From Mesorhizobium sp. CA8 (lineage in GTDB: Bacteria; Pseudomonadota; Alphaproteobacteria; Rhizobiales; Rhizobiaceae): DNA of 64,000 bases. The DNA lies in NCBI RefSeq assembly GCF_020164955.1, contig NZ_JAIUHG010000033.1, forward strand, positions 1 through 64,000, read 5' to 3'. The translations under genes and the position numbers were made by a program. Positions 43,542 to 51,624 of the stretch are shown one piece after another; the stretch's first letter is position 1; each line of letters opens with the position of its first letter. The notes under the pieces were generated by a model, which ran no database searches, had not been told where the DNA came from, and saw nothing but the letters and a program-made list of their open reading frames with translations.

Positions 43542-44260
43542 ATGACGGGACTGAAAGACAAAATTGTACTCATCACCGGCGCATCGAGCGGCATCGGCGA
43601 AGCGACGGTGCGAGAGCTTGCCGCGGCCGGCGCCAGACTGTTCATCGGAGCCCGGCGCGCCGAGCGTCTGAAAGCGCTGGCCGGGGAAATCGGTGAACGC
43701 GTCGCCTGGCGCGAGCTCGACGTAACGGATGCCGAGAGCTTCGAAGCTTTCGCCGACGCCGCTCATGCCCAATTCGGGCAGATCGATGCGCTGGTCAACA
43801 ATGCCGGCGTCATGCCGCTGTCGCCGCTTGCCGCGCTGAAGCGCGATGAGTGGGCGCGCATGATAAACGTCAACATCTTTGGCGTGCTGAACGGGATCGC
43901 TTCGGTGCTGCCGCGCTTCATCGCGCAGAAAAACGGGCACATCGTCAATGTGGCGTCCGTCGGCGCGCATCTCGTGCTGCCCACCGCGGCGGTCTACTGT
44001 GGCATGCGGTGTGGGCGATCACCGAAGGCCTGCGGCAGGAGCACGACGACATCCGCGCCACGATCATCTCCCCCGGCGTGACCGCGACCGAGTTGGGCGA
44101 CGACATCAGCGACCCGCAGGTCGCAGCGGCCTTGAAAGAGTGGCGGCAAAAGTCGCTGACGCCGGACGCCATCGCCCGCGCTATCCGCTTCGCGCTCGAC
44201 CAACCCGACGGCGTCGACGTCAACGAAGTGATCGTGCGCCCGACCGCGGCCAACATGTAG
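43542..44260 (+). pseudogene. SDR-family oxidoreductase disrupted by a 7-nt deletion in the active site
   Basis: Reading from the ATG at 43542 gives a normal SDR: TGASSGIGEATVREL, NNAGVM, NVASVGAHLVLPTAAVYCG. After TAC-TGT-GG at about 44002 the frame shifts, and the rest (HAVWAITEGLRQEHDDIRAT, VNEVIVRPTAANM) is in another frame up to the TAG at 44260. Family members read Y-C-G-T-K-H-A at this point. Restoring seven bases gives a clean 241-residue frame and the catalytic YxxxK, so the lysine codon itself is lost. As written the product would stop after 180 residues and be inactive. A sequencing error cannot be excluded. Confidence 0.85.
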
Positions 44261-44432
44261 AGGCTTATCCTGCTGGTCGGCTTGCGGGCGAGGAGCTCCC
44301 TGTGCCACGCAGGAGCGCGTGCAAGCTGTCGGTAGGGATCAGTTCGCCCTCAGTGCACCACCATGCGCGCCCGCTCCCGCAGTTCCCTGGGCGCGATGTC
44401 ATAGTTGCTTTTGAACGGCAGCGATTGGCAAT

Positions 44433-44463
44433 GAACAGGCCGGAGCTTGTTGCCGGCCTGTTC
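44433..44463 (-). terminator. stem-loop after the acyltransferase fusion gene
   Basis: Perfect 11-bp arms, GAACAGGCCGG and CCGGCCTGTTC, with a 9-nt loop, 10 nt past the stop of the leftward gene and facing the convergent SDR pseudogene. No U-run. Confidence 0.65.
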
Positions 44464-44473
44464 GCGCCCACGG

Positions 44474-47400
44474 TCAGGCGGCCTTGACCTTCAGTTCTTC
44501 GTCGCCGCGCACCATCCTGCTCACGCCGGCGAAGTCGAGCTTGCCGGAACCGAGCACCGGCACTTTCGCCACGACACGCACTTCGGCCGGCACCATCAGG
44601 TCCATGGCGCCGTTCGCCTTGGCGAAGGCCAGGAAGTCGGCGCGGGTGGCGTTGGGCGCTTCCGTGATCAGGATCAGCTTCTCGCCCTTGCGCGCGTCCG
44701 GCACCGCAGCGACGGCCGACAACCAGCCTTTCCAGAGTTCGCCGGCCAGCGCCTCGACCGCCGCAAGAGAGACCATCTCGCCGCCGATCTTGGCGAAGCG
44801 CTTGGCGCGGCCGCGGATCGAGATGAAGCCCGCGTCGTCCACGGTCACGACGTCGCCGGTGTCGTGCCAGCCATTGGCGAGCGGCTCGATCACGCCCGGA
44901 TTCTCGGTGCGCAGATAGCCGGCCATGACGTTCGGGCCGCGCACGAAGAGCCGGCCGCCCTCGTCGACGCCGGGCACCGGCTCGAGGCGGTACTCCATGC
45001 CGGGCATGATTTTACCGACGCTCCCCGACTTGTTGTACATCGGCGTGTTGATGGCGATCACCGGCGCGGTCTCGGTCACGCCATAGCCCTCCAGGATGCG
45101 CAGGCCGAACTTCTCCATATAGGTCGTGCGCGTGGCGGCCTTGACCGGTTCCGCGCCGGCGAAGCAGTAGCGCACCGAACGGAAGTCGTACGGATGCGCC
45201 GTGCGGGCGTAGCCCGAAAGGAACGTATCGGTGCCGAAGATTATCGTGGCGTTCGAGGCATAGATCAGTTCCGGCACGATGCGGTAGTGCAATGGCGAGG
45301 GGTAGAAATAGACCGGCACGCCGGAGATCAGCGGCAGCACCGTGCCCGCCGTCATGCCGAAGGAGTGGAAGATCGGCAGCACGTTGAACACCTTGTCGCC
45401 CGAATGGAAGTCGATGCGCGAGGCGGCCTGGGCGGCATTGGCCAGGATGTTGCGATGGGTGAGCACCACGCCCTTGGGCGTGCCTTCCGAGCCCGAGGTG
45501 AACAGGATCGCTGCCGGATCGTCCGCCTTGCGCGCCACCCGCGGTGTCGTCTTGCGCAACAGGCCGAGCAGCTTGTCCTTGAGGCCGATCGTGGCCCGCA
45601 GATCGTCGAGCCACACGATGTCGACCGAGCGGCCGATCTCCTCCACCACCGGCCCGAGCTTTGCCTGTTCGACAAAGGTGCGGGAGGTGAGCACGGTCCG
45701 CACCTCGGCCGCCTTGCAGGCCGACAGGATGTTCGCTGCACCTGCGGTGAAGTTGATCATCGCCGGGACCTTGCCGGCCGACATCACGCCGAGAAGTGCC
45801 GCGCAGGCACCATTGGCATTGGGCAGCATGACGCCCAGCGTCTGCTGGCCGGCATAGAGATGCTCGAACTTCTCGCCGAGCACCGCGGCGGCCGTCAGCA
45901 GCTTGCCGTAGCTCAGCGAACCAGTGACCGGATCCTGAACGGCGAGCTCCTTCATGCCACGCTCGTTAGCCGTCTCGATGATTTTCTCCAGCACCGTCTT
46001 ATCGATGTCCTGGGTGCGGAAGACGAGGTCCGACATCACCTGGTAGAGCGCGGAGCCCGCCGCGGCGCGACGCTGGCGGCCCTTCAGTTCCTCCGCGACT
46101 TCGAGCTTCACCGGTTCCAGGATGGTCACCTTGACCTTCGGGAACAGGCGATGGCGTACATGCTGCGAGGTCAGCCGCGAGAAATAGCTCTTCTCCAGCC
46201 CCTCGATGCGCACCGGCACCACCATAGAGCCCGTCTTGTCGGCAACCATGGCGGCGCCGTCATAAACCTTCATCAGGCCGCCGGTGACGGTGATGCGTCC
46301 CTCCGGGAAGATCACCAGCGGATCGCCGCCCTGCACGACCTTGATCAGCGTGCGGGTCGACATCGGCTTCGCCGGATTGAGCGGCAGCGCCCGGGCGAGC
46401 TTCATGAACGGCTTCATCCACCAGGCCTGGGCGATGGTGTAGTCGATGGCGAAGACCGGCTCCTCATCGGTCAGCGTCAGCGCCAGCGGGCCATCGAGGA
46501 AGCTGACATGGTTGAGCGCCAGGATCGGCGCCTTGCCGGCCGCCTTGAGGTTTTCGACGCCCTCGACCTCCAGCCGCAGGAAGGCGCGGAAGAGGATGGA
46601 GACGAAGTCGCGGAAGGGGTTGGTCGGCAGGTATTTCAGCATCAGCCAGGCGGCGATGGCGTTGGCCGCGACAAGGCCGAACAGAATGCCCGCAATCGAG
46701 ACGCCCGCAGCCTGGATCGCGGCGACGAGGATGCCGCCGACGGTCATGAAGCCGGCATTGACGATGCTGACCGCGGCAACGACCCGGGCGCGGCGCGCTT
46801 CCGGCGACCAGGCCTGCACGGCGGCGAAGGTCGGCACCACCAGGAAGGCGGCGGCAATGGCCATGCCGGCGAGGTCGATGGCGACACGGATGGTGTTCGG
46901 GCCGGCGAAGAAGGCGGCAAGCGTCACGGCCTCCGGCGAAGGCTGCATGCTGCCGACGGTCCAGGCCAGATGCAGGCCGAACAGCGCAAGCAGCGCGGTG
47001 CCGACCGGCGCCGGCAGCAGCACCATGCGCCCTTTCGACATCCAGGCGGCGATGGCCGAGCCGATCGCAATCGAGACGGCGAACACCGCAAGATAGGCGG
47101 TGACGGCGATCTCGTTGCCGCCGAGCGAATCCTTGATCATCGCCGGCAGGATCGACAGCACGATCGCGCCGACCAGCCAGAACCACGAGGTCATCAGGCC
47201 GGCGCGCCAGATGCGCGTGTCGGTGCGCAGTTCGGCGACCTGGCGCCAGGTCGAGCGGAGGATGTTCTTGTCGATGGCGAGGTTGGGCGCGGCCGAACCG
47301 GTGGCGGGGATGTAGCGGCTGACGAACCAGCAGCCGACCGCCAGCGCCATCATGATCGGCCCGAACACCGCGACGCCGACGCCGTCGGCGGAGACAACGC

Positions 47401-47878
47401 CGCCGGCAATGGTGCCGCCGAGGATCGCGGCGAAGGTCGCCGACTCGATCCAGGCGTTGGCCTTGGGCAGTTCGTTGCGCTCGAGATGATCCGGCAGGAT
47501 GCCGTACTTGATTGGCCCGAACAGCGCCGAGATGATGCCGAACATCAAGAGCGCCGTCATCAGCACCGGGATCGACGACAGCGCGATGCCGAGGACGGCG
47601 ACGGCGGCCGCGGCGATCTCGGTGAATTTCAAGCGGCGCGCGATCAGCGCCTTGTCGAAGCGGTCTGCGATCTCGCCGCCAAGCGCCGAAAGCAGCAGGA
47701 AGGGCGTCATGAAGACAGCGCCGGCCAGCGTCACCAGCGACGCGGCCTGATCCTTCGCCAGCGTGAAGAGAATGAGGAACACCAGGGTGTTCTTCAGGAA
47801 ATTGTCGTTGAAGGCCGAGAGGAATTGCGTCCAGAAGAGAGGCGCGAAGCGCCGCGACATCATCAGATGGGTGTTCAT
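44474..47878 (-). CDS. aas: fused lysophospholipid transporter / acyltransferase / acyl-ACP synthetase (Aas-LplT type)
   Basis: 1134 residues. Residues about 1-410 are an MFS transporter (FWTQFLSAFNDNFLKNTLVF, LplT-like). About 430-630 is a PlsC acyltransferase with the NHxxxxD motif NHVSFLD and PEGR (FPEGRITV). About 650-1134 is an AMP-forming synthetase with FTSGSEGTPKGV. In enterobacteria LplT and Aas are separate and re-acylate lysophospholipids on the inner membrane; here all three parts are one chain, as in many Alphaproteobacteria. The ATG at 47878 has GGAAG six bases before it, preferred over 47890. Three operator-like palindromes lie about 300 bp upstream. Confidence 0.9.
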   Translation of the reverse strand: MNTHLMMSRRFAPLFWTQFLSAFNDNFLKNTLVFLILFTLAKDQAASLVTLAGAVFMTPFLLLSALGGEIADRFDKALIARRLKFTEIAAAAVAVLGIALSSIPVLMTALLMFGIISALFGPIKYGILPDHLERNELPKANAWIESATFAAILGGTIAGGVVSADGVGVAVFGPIMMALAVGCWFVSRYIPATGSAAPNLAIDKNILRSTWRQVAELRTDTRIWRAGLMTSWFWLVGAIVLSILPAMIKDSLGGNEIAVTAYLAVFAVSIAIGSAIAAWMSKGRMVLLPAPVGTALLALFGLHLAWTVGSMQPSPEAVTLAAFFAGPNTIRVAIDLAGMAIAAAFLVVPTFAAVQAWSPEARRARVVAAVSIVNAGFMTVGGILVAAIQAAGVSIAGILFGLVAANAIAAWLMLKYLPTNPFRDFVSILFRAFLRLEVEGVENLKAAGKAPILALNHVSFLDGPLALTLTDEEPVFAIDYTIAQAWWMKPFMKLARALPLNPAKPMSTRTLIKVVQGGDPLVIFPEGRITVTGGLMKVYDGAAMVADKTGSMVVPVRIEGLEKSYFSRLTSQHVRHRLFPKVKVTILEPVKLEVAEELKGRQRRAAAGSALYQVMSDLVFRTQDIDKTVLEKIIETANERGMKELAVQDPVTGSLSYGKLLTAAAVLGEKFEHLYAGQQTLGVMLPNANGACAALLGVMSAGKVPAMINFTAGAANILSACKAAEVRTVLTSRTFVEQAKLGPVVEEIGRSVDIVWLDDLRATIGLKDKLLGLLRKTTPRVARKADDPAAILFTSGSEGTPKGVVLTHRNILANAAQAASRIDFHSGDKVFNVLPIFHSFGMTAGTVLPLISGVPVYFYPSPLHYRIVPELIYASNATIIFGTDTFLSGYARTAHPYDFRSVRYCFAGAEPVKAATRTTYMEKFGLRILEGYGVTETAPVIAINTPMYNKSGSVGKIMPGMEYRLEPVPGVDEGGRLFVRGPNVMAGYLRTENPGVIEPLANGWHDTGDVVTVDDAGFISIRGRAKRFAKIGGEMVSLAAVEALAGELWKGWLSAVAAVPDARKGEKLILITEAPNATRADFLAFAKANGAMDLMVPAEVRVVAKVPVLGSGKLDFAGVSRMVRGDEELKVKAA

Positions 47879-48510
47879 GGCAACTTCCATTGGGCAAGTC
47901 CGGCTGGCAATCCGATTGGACTGGCGGACACTTGCGCGGTTTGAAACTTGTTTATCGGAAAGCCGTTAAGCTTCGTTACTGCGATTCAATCCAATCCATT
48001 TATTTCTTCTTCTTGGTGCCTGGAATCTGTCGCCCATGATCGGCTTCCGGGCCTTCCAGGCACTCGACTGTTTGCGGACTTGATTGTCGGCGAGCATCGA
48101 TATGATCCTTTCGTTTCAGGGTGAGTGTGGCTCGGCACAGGCTTGTTTCAGGTTGGATACATTTCCTTGAACATCGTTCAAGGATGCACCATAGCACATC
48201 GTGAACGCCGTTCAAGAAAAAAATGAACGGCGTTCACGTTGCCCCGAAGCGTGGTTAATAAGCGAAGAGGCAGGTATGGAAGGCAGGGCTTGTCTTCCGG
48301 CGTTCTGGGACAATCGGTTGGGGCGTTCCCCTTTCCGTCTCGGATTCGCCGGGGGGAACCTCCCTCATCTCATGGGGCGGGGAACCGCCGAGGACATCGC
48401 ATCCTGCTGTCTGTCCTTGCCTCCGACAAGGGTCGTTCGTCACCGGGGCGGTGCTGGTCGGGGATCGTGGCCGCCGCGCACCGGTGTGGAAACAGGGCAG
48501 TGTGAACCCC
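47879..48510. other. 632-bp intergenic region with operator cluster, no supported gene
   Basis: Several short frames cross this region, but none has a ribosome site, a recognisable domain or consistent codon use. It holds the three TGAAC-N3-GTTCA palindromes at 48168-48236. A regulator gene would be expected here and is missing. Confidence 0.5.
48168..48237. promoter_or_regulatory. three TGAAC-N3-GTTCA operator-like palindromes
   Basis: TGAACATCGTTCA (48168-48180), TGAACGCCGTTCA (48202-48214) and TGAACGGCGTTCA (48224-48236). Centres are 34 and 22 bp apart, close to three and two helical turns, so the sites would face the same side of the DNA. The last two also form a 14-bp perfect inverted repeat around a 9-nt spacer. 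The 13-bp shape fits TetR-family operators. They are upstream of the aas fusion gene. Confidence 0.65.
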
Positions 48511-49236
48511 TCAGAACGACCTCTCGCCGGTCATATCGAACCGCTCGACCGTGCAATGCTCGCCGACCACGCCCAGCACGTCGGTCGAGGGCTGGTCCGC
48601 TTCCGGCTGCTTCCATCGGATTTGGAAGGAAAACACGAAACGGTTGCCGCTGGGGTCGTGCTCCATGCTGACAAGGCGAGCCTCGTAGCCGAGCGTCCGT
48701 ATCATGCCCTGGAGGTCGGGTGGGGAGTTTTTCGGCCATGAGACCGACAGGATCGCCTTGTGGTCGCGTGAAATCTTGAGGTCGACCCACTTCAAGCCCT
48801 GAAGCGTCACCAGTGTCAGCACCGTCGCGATCGCGCCGAGGCCGAACTGACCGCCGCCGAAGGCCAGCCCGATCATGGTCATGATCCACATCGTGGCGGC
48901 GGTGGTGACTCCGGTGACGAGATCGCCGCGCCGCAGGATGGCGCCGCCGCCGATGAAGCCGACACCGGTGAGCACGCCGAGCGCGAAACGCATCACGTCC
49001 ATGCGCACGAAAGAGTCCGGCCCTTTGCCGGAGACATCGAGCAGCATGTTGGCCTGGATCATGGCCACACATGCCGCGAGGCCGACCAGGATTGTCGTGC
49101 GCAATCCGGCGGAGTGGCCGCGCGCTTCGCGGTTCAAGCCGATGAGAAAACCTGCGACCAGTGTCGCCAACAACCGCGCGACGAGGTCCGGCCAGGTTGG
49201 ATGAAGCGGCATGTCGCAGCAAAGCGGCTCGAACAT
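48511..49236 (-). CDS. MgtC/SapB-family membrane protein
   Basis: 241 residues. The N-terminal half has four or five hydrophobic segments with the family block AGFLIGLNREARGHSAGLRT and GVLTGVGFIGGGAILRRG. The C-terminal part, about residues 150-241, is a soluble ACT-like domain. MgtC proteins are linked to growth at low magnesium and inside host cells, though their direct activity is debated. The only starts near are at 49236 and 49209; the first is used. Confidence 0.88.
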   Translation of the reverse strand: MFEPLCCDMPLHPTWPDLVARLLATLVAGFLIGLNREARGHSAGLRTTILVGLAACVAMIQANMLLDVSGKGPDSFVRMDVMRFALGVLTGVGFIGGGAILRRGDLVTGVTTAATMWIMTMIGLAFGGGQFGLGAIATVLTLVTLQGLKWVDLKISRDHKAILSVSWPKNSPPDLQGMIRTLGYEARLVSMEHDPSGNRFVFSFQIRWKQPEADQPSTDVLGVVGEHCTVERFDMTGERSF

Positions 49237-49348
49237 CGTCGATCAGGGCGGCCTAAGCCCCTCCGTTGCGTCCTGGAACGTTCAACTAGGCTTGGCCGCC
49301 GATGGTTCCGTGGCCGGGGGGGTTCGATCCCGGGGCGCGAACGGTCCT

Positions 49349-49528
49349 TCACCGGACGGCGATGCTTAGCACCGGTGCCAGCACGACGATGCCGACAAGC
49401 CCGGCGATAAAAATGATGCGGCGTGCGCGCGTGCGCAGGATGGTCTCACCCTGTCGAGCATCTTGCCCGGAATGACCCGGCCTTCCTTGTCGCGATCCTT
49501 GCTCATGAAGCGCCCCTTGCCTGGGCAT
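49349..49528 (-). pseudogene. small membrane protein, probably frameshifted
   Basis: An ATG at 49506 with a good AGGGG site gives MSKDRDKEGRVIPGKMLD, then the frame continues nonsensically. The neighbouring frame supplies QGETILRTRARRIIFIAGLV and a hydrophobic tail ending SIAVR at 49349. Adding one C in GACAGGG (to GACCAGGG) would join the two into a 52-residue protein with one membrane segment. Alternatively an uninterrupted 59-codon frame starts at the ATG at 49528 without a good site. The frameshift reading is favoured. Confidence 0.4.
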
Positions 49529-49592
49529 GGGCGTGTCAGGGCAGGAACCGATCTGCCGGGATGCGGTTCCGCGAACCGCCCGGCTGAAAGTG

Positions 49593-49624
49593 TTCCCGCG
49601 ACCGGATTTGGTCGGCCGCGGGAA
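49593..49624 (-). terminator. stem-loop after fba
   Basis: Arms TTCCCGCG and CGCGGGAA (8 bp) with an inner GACC/GGTC pair, 7 nt past the aldolase stop. It lacks a clean U-run. Confidence 0.55.
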
Positions 49625-49631
49625 ATTTGGC

Positions 49632-50696
49632 TCAGCCGAATTTCGGGTCGAGGCTGCCCGACTTGTAGCGCTTGGCCATGTCGGCTAGCGGGATCGGCTT
49701 GATGTTCGGCGCGTTGCCGGCTGTGCCGAACTGCTCGAAGCGCTCCTTGCAGAGCTTCTTCATCGCCGCCATCGCCGGCGTCAGATATTTGCGCGGATCG
49801 AACTCCGACGGGTTCTCGGTCAGCACCTTGCGGATCGCGCCGGTCAGCGCCATGCGGTTGTCGGTGTCGATGTTGATCTTGCGCACGCCATGCTTGATGC
49901 CGCGCTGGATCTCTTCTACCGGCACGCCCCAGGTCGGCTTCATCTGGCCGCCATATTTGTTGATGATCTCCTGCAACTCCTCGGGTACCGAGGACGAGCC
50001 GTGCATGACCAGATGCATGTTGGGCAGGCGGCGGTGGATCTCCTCGATCACGTTCATCGCCAGCACCGCGCCATCCGGCTTGCGCGAGAATTTATAGGCG
50101 CCGTGGCTGGTGCCCATGGCGACGGCCAGCGCGTCGACATGGGTGTCGCGCACGAACTGCTCGGCCTGCACCGGATCAGTCAAAAGCTGGTCGTGGCTGA
50201 TCGCGCCCTCGACGCCGTGGCCGTCTTCCTGCTCGCCGCCGCCGCTCTCCAGGGAGCCGAGCACACCGATCTCGCCTTCCACCGAAACGCCGCCCCAATG
50301 CGCCATATCGACGACACGGCGCGTGATGCCGGAATTATAGGCGTAGTCGGCCGGCGACTTGCCGTCCTCCTTCAGCGAGCCGTCCATCATCACCGAAGTG
50401 AAGCCGTACTGGATGGCGGTGACGCAGGTCGCTTCGTTGTTGCCATGGTCGAGATGCATGCAGACCGGGATGTCGGGATGGATCTCGACCAGCGCGTCGA
50501 TCAGCTTGGCCAGCACCACGTCATTGGCGTAGGCGCGCGCGCCGCGGCTGGCCTGCAGGATGACCGGCGACTTGGTCTCCTCGGCCGCCTCCATGATGGC
50601 GAGCCCCTGTTCCATATTGTTCATGTTGAAGGCAGGCACGCCATAGCCATGTTCGGCGGCATGGTCGAGCAATTGTCTCAGTGTGATGCGAGCCAA
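49632..50696 (-). CDS. fba: class II fructose-bisphosphate aldolase
   Basis: 354 residues from a TTG at 50696 (GGGAG 8 bases upstream), giving MARITLRQLLDHAAEHGYGV, the normal N-terminus of the family; no ATG fits. Zinc ligands are visible in CMHLDHGNN, VEGEIGVLG and LVMHGSSS, and the C-terminal INIDTDNRMA binds substrate phosphate. It cleaves fructose 1,6-bisphosphate to DHAP and glyceraldehyde 3-phosphate; in rhizobia it works mostly in gluconeogenesis. Confidence 0.93.
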   Translation of the reverse strand: MARITLRQLLDHAAEHGYGVPAFNMNNMEQGLAIMEAAEETKSPVILQASRGARAYANDVVLAKLIDALVEIHPDIPVCMHLDHGNNEATCVTAIQYGFTSVMMDGSLKEDGKSPADYAYNSGITRRVVDMAHWGGVSVEGEIGVLGSLESGGGEQEDGHGVEGAISHDQLLTDPVQAEQFVRDTHVDALAVAMGTSHGAYKFSRKPDGAVLAMNVIEEIHRRLPNMHLVMHGSSSVPEELQEIINKYGGQMKPTWGVPVEEIQRGIKHGVRKINIDTDNRMALTGAIRKVLTENPSEFDPRKYLTPAMAAMKKLCKERFEQFGTAGNAPNIKPIPLADMAKRYKSGSLDPKFG

Positions 50697-50856
50697 CGAA
50701 TAGTCTCCCGTATCTGGTTCGAGCCCGTGTTTGAAAAGGCAGCCCGGGCGTCGGGCGGCCTCGTTGCTTCTGGCGGGATTTCGCATCTACCGCAACCTTT
50801 CGCAGCCTTTTCGGCCGCAATTCTTGTTGCAGTGCTGAAATCAGGCGCTTTCGGAC

Positions 50857-51324
50857 TTAGGCGGCGATCTTTTCGCGCGCGGCGAGGATCTCGACGCAGG
50901 CTTTCGCCGCTTCCTTGCCCTTCACGGCGAAATGCTCATGGAAGAAGCGGTGATGCTCGGGGCTGTCATGGTAGTTGTGAGGCGTCAGCACGGCCGACAG
51001 CACCGGCACGCCGGTCGCGAGCTGCACATTCATCATCCCGTCGATGACCGCGCGCGCCACAAAGTCGTGGCGATAGATGCCGCCATTGACGACGAAGGCG
51101 GTGCCGAGGATCGCGGCGTAGCGACCGGTCTCTGCAAGCGTCTTGGCATGCAGCGGGATTTCGTAGGCGCCCGGCACGTCGAAGACCTCGACGGCGAAGC
51201 CGCCGAGCGCGGCAAGCTCCGCCTCGAAGGCCTGCACGCATTGGTCGACGATATCGGCATGCCAGCGCGCTCGGATGACGGCGACATGACGGACAGTAGG
51301 GTCTTTGGGGAAATGCTGATTCAT
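50857..51324 (-). CDS. ribH2: 6,7-dimethyl-8-ribityllumazine synthase, type II (RibH2)
   Basis: 155 residues. It contains FEAELAALGGFAVEVFDVPGAYEIPL and the catalytic-histidine region NGGIYRHDFVARAVIDGMM. Small size, the HDF segment in place of the usual HFD, and the context identify the decameric RibH2 type known from Mesorhizobium and Brucella. It makes the precursor of riboflavin. It is the gene directly controlled by the FMN riboswitch upstream. Confidence 0.92.
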   Translation of the reverse strand: MNQHFPKDPTVRHVAVIRARWHADIVDQCVQAFEAELAALGGFAVEVFDVPGAYEIPLHAKTLAETGRYAAILGTAFVVNGGIYRHDFVARAVIDGMMNVQLATGVPVLSAVLTPHNYHDSPEHHRFFHEHFAVKGKEAAKACVEILAAREKIAA

Positions 51325-51368
51325 GGGTCCTTCCTTCCGTTTCGAACCAGAATCAGGACGCACGACGC

Positions 51369-51392
51369 AAAAAACACCGCCCGCGCGAGCGG
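51369..51392 (-). terminator. riboswitch expression-platform terminator
   Basis: On the minus strand, arms CCGCTC and GGGCGG (one U-G pair) with loop GCGC, then TG and TTTTTT. It lies between the FMN aptamer and ribH2, so ligand binding would favour termination before the gene. Confidence 0.7.
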
Positions 51393-51408
51393 ACCGTCTC
51401 CTGCGATC

Positions 51409-51547
51409 GTTCTCTTCCATCCGGACTGTAACCGTCGGCTCCGGAATCGCACCGGATCTGCTGACCCTTCCGATAGGCCGGAAGGCGCTCGCGGGCTTGA
51501 GCCGAGGCTCTTACCGCCGGTGGGGACTTTCACCCCGCCCTGAGAAC
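51409..51547 (-). promoter_or_regulatory. FMN riboswitch (RFN element)
   Basis: On the minus strand all conserved blocks appear in order: the closing helix GTTCTC...GAGAAC, GGGCGGGGTGAAAGTCCCC, ACCGGCGGTAAGAGCC, the variable arm, then AGATCCGGTGCGATTCCGG, AGCCGACGGTTACAGTCCGG and ATGGAAG. It is an aptamer for FMN. An intrinsic terminator follows 16 nt later and ribH2 starts 85 nt after the aptamer, so control is by premature termination. Confidence 0.96.
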
Positions 51548-51624
51548 TTTGACGCGGGTTTTATGGGAGAGCAGGGTGGTGCTGTCAATTGGCGACTAGC
51601 TAATCTGCCCCATGAGAGGGGAGA

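Noticed and set aside
44265..44432. Coding-like tail on the - strand (YDIAPRELRERARMVVH then stop)
   Set aside because: Looks like a protein C-terminus but no upstream body or family could be recognised; too short to list as a pseudogene.
44447..47944. Very long open frame on the + strand opposite the aas fusion gene (over 1100 codons)
   Set aside because: It is the antisense of a well-conserved three-domain gene; the product is rich in Arg, His, Asp and Gly repeats typical of shadow frames in GC-rich DNA and has no domain.
48000..48215. 71-codon frame on the - strand upstream of aas, ending in TKKKK
   Set aside because: No domain, poor codon use, and its start lies within the operator palindromes; not enough to call a gene.
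49308..49335. GGTTCGATCCC resembling a tRNA T-arm
   Set aside because: No acceptor stem, anticodon arm or D-arm can be built around it on either strand.
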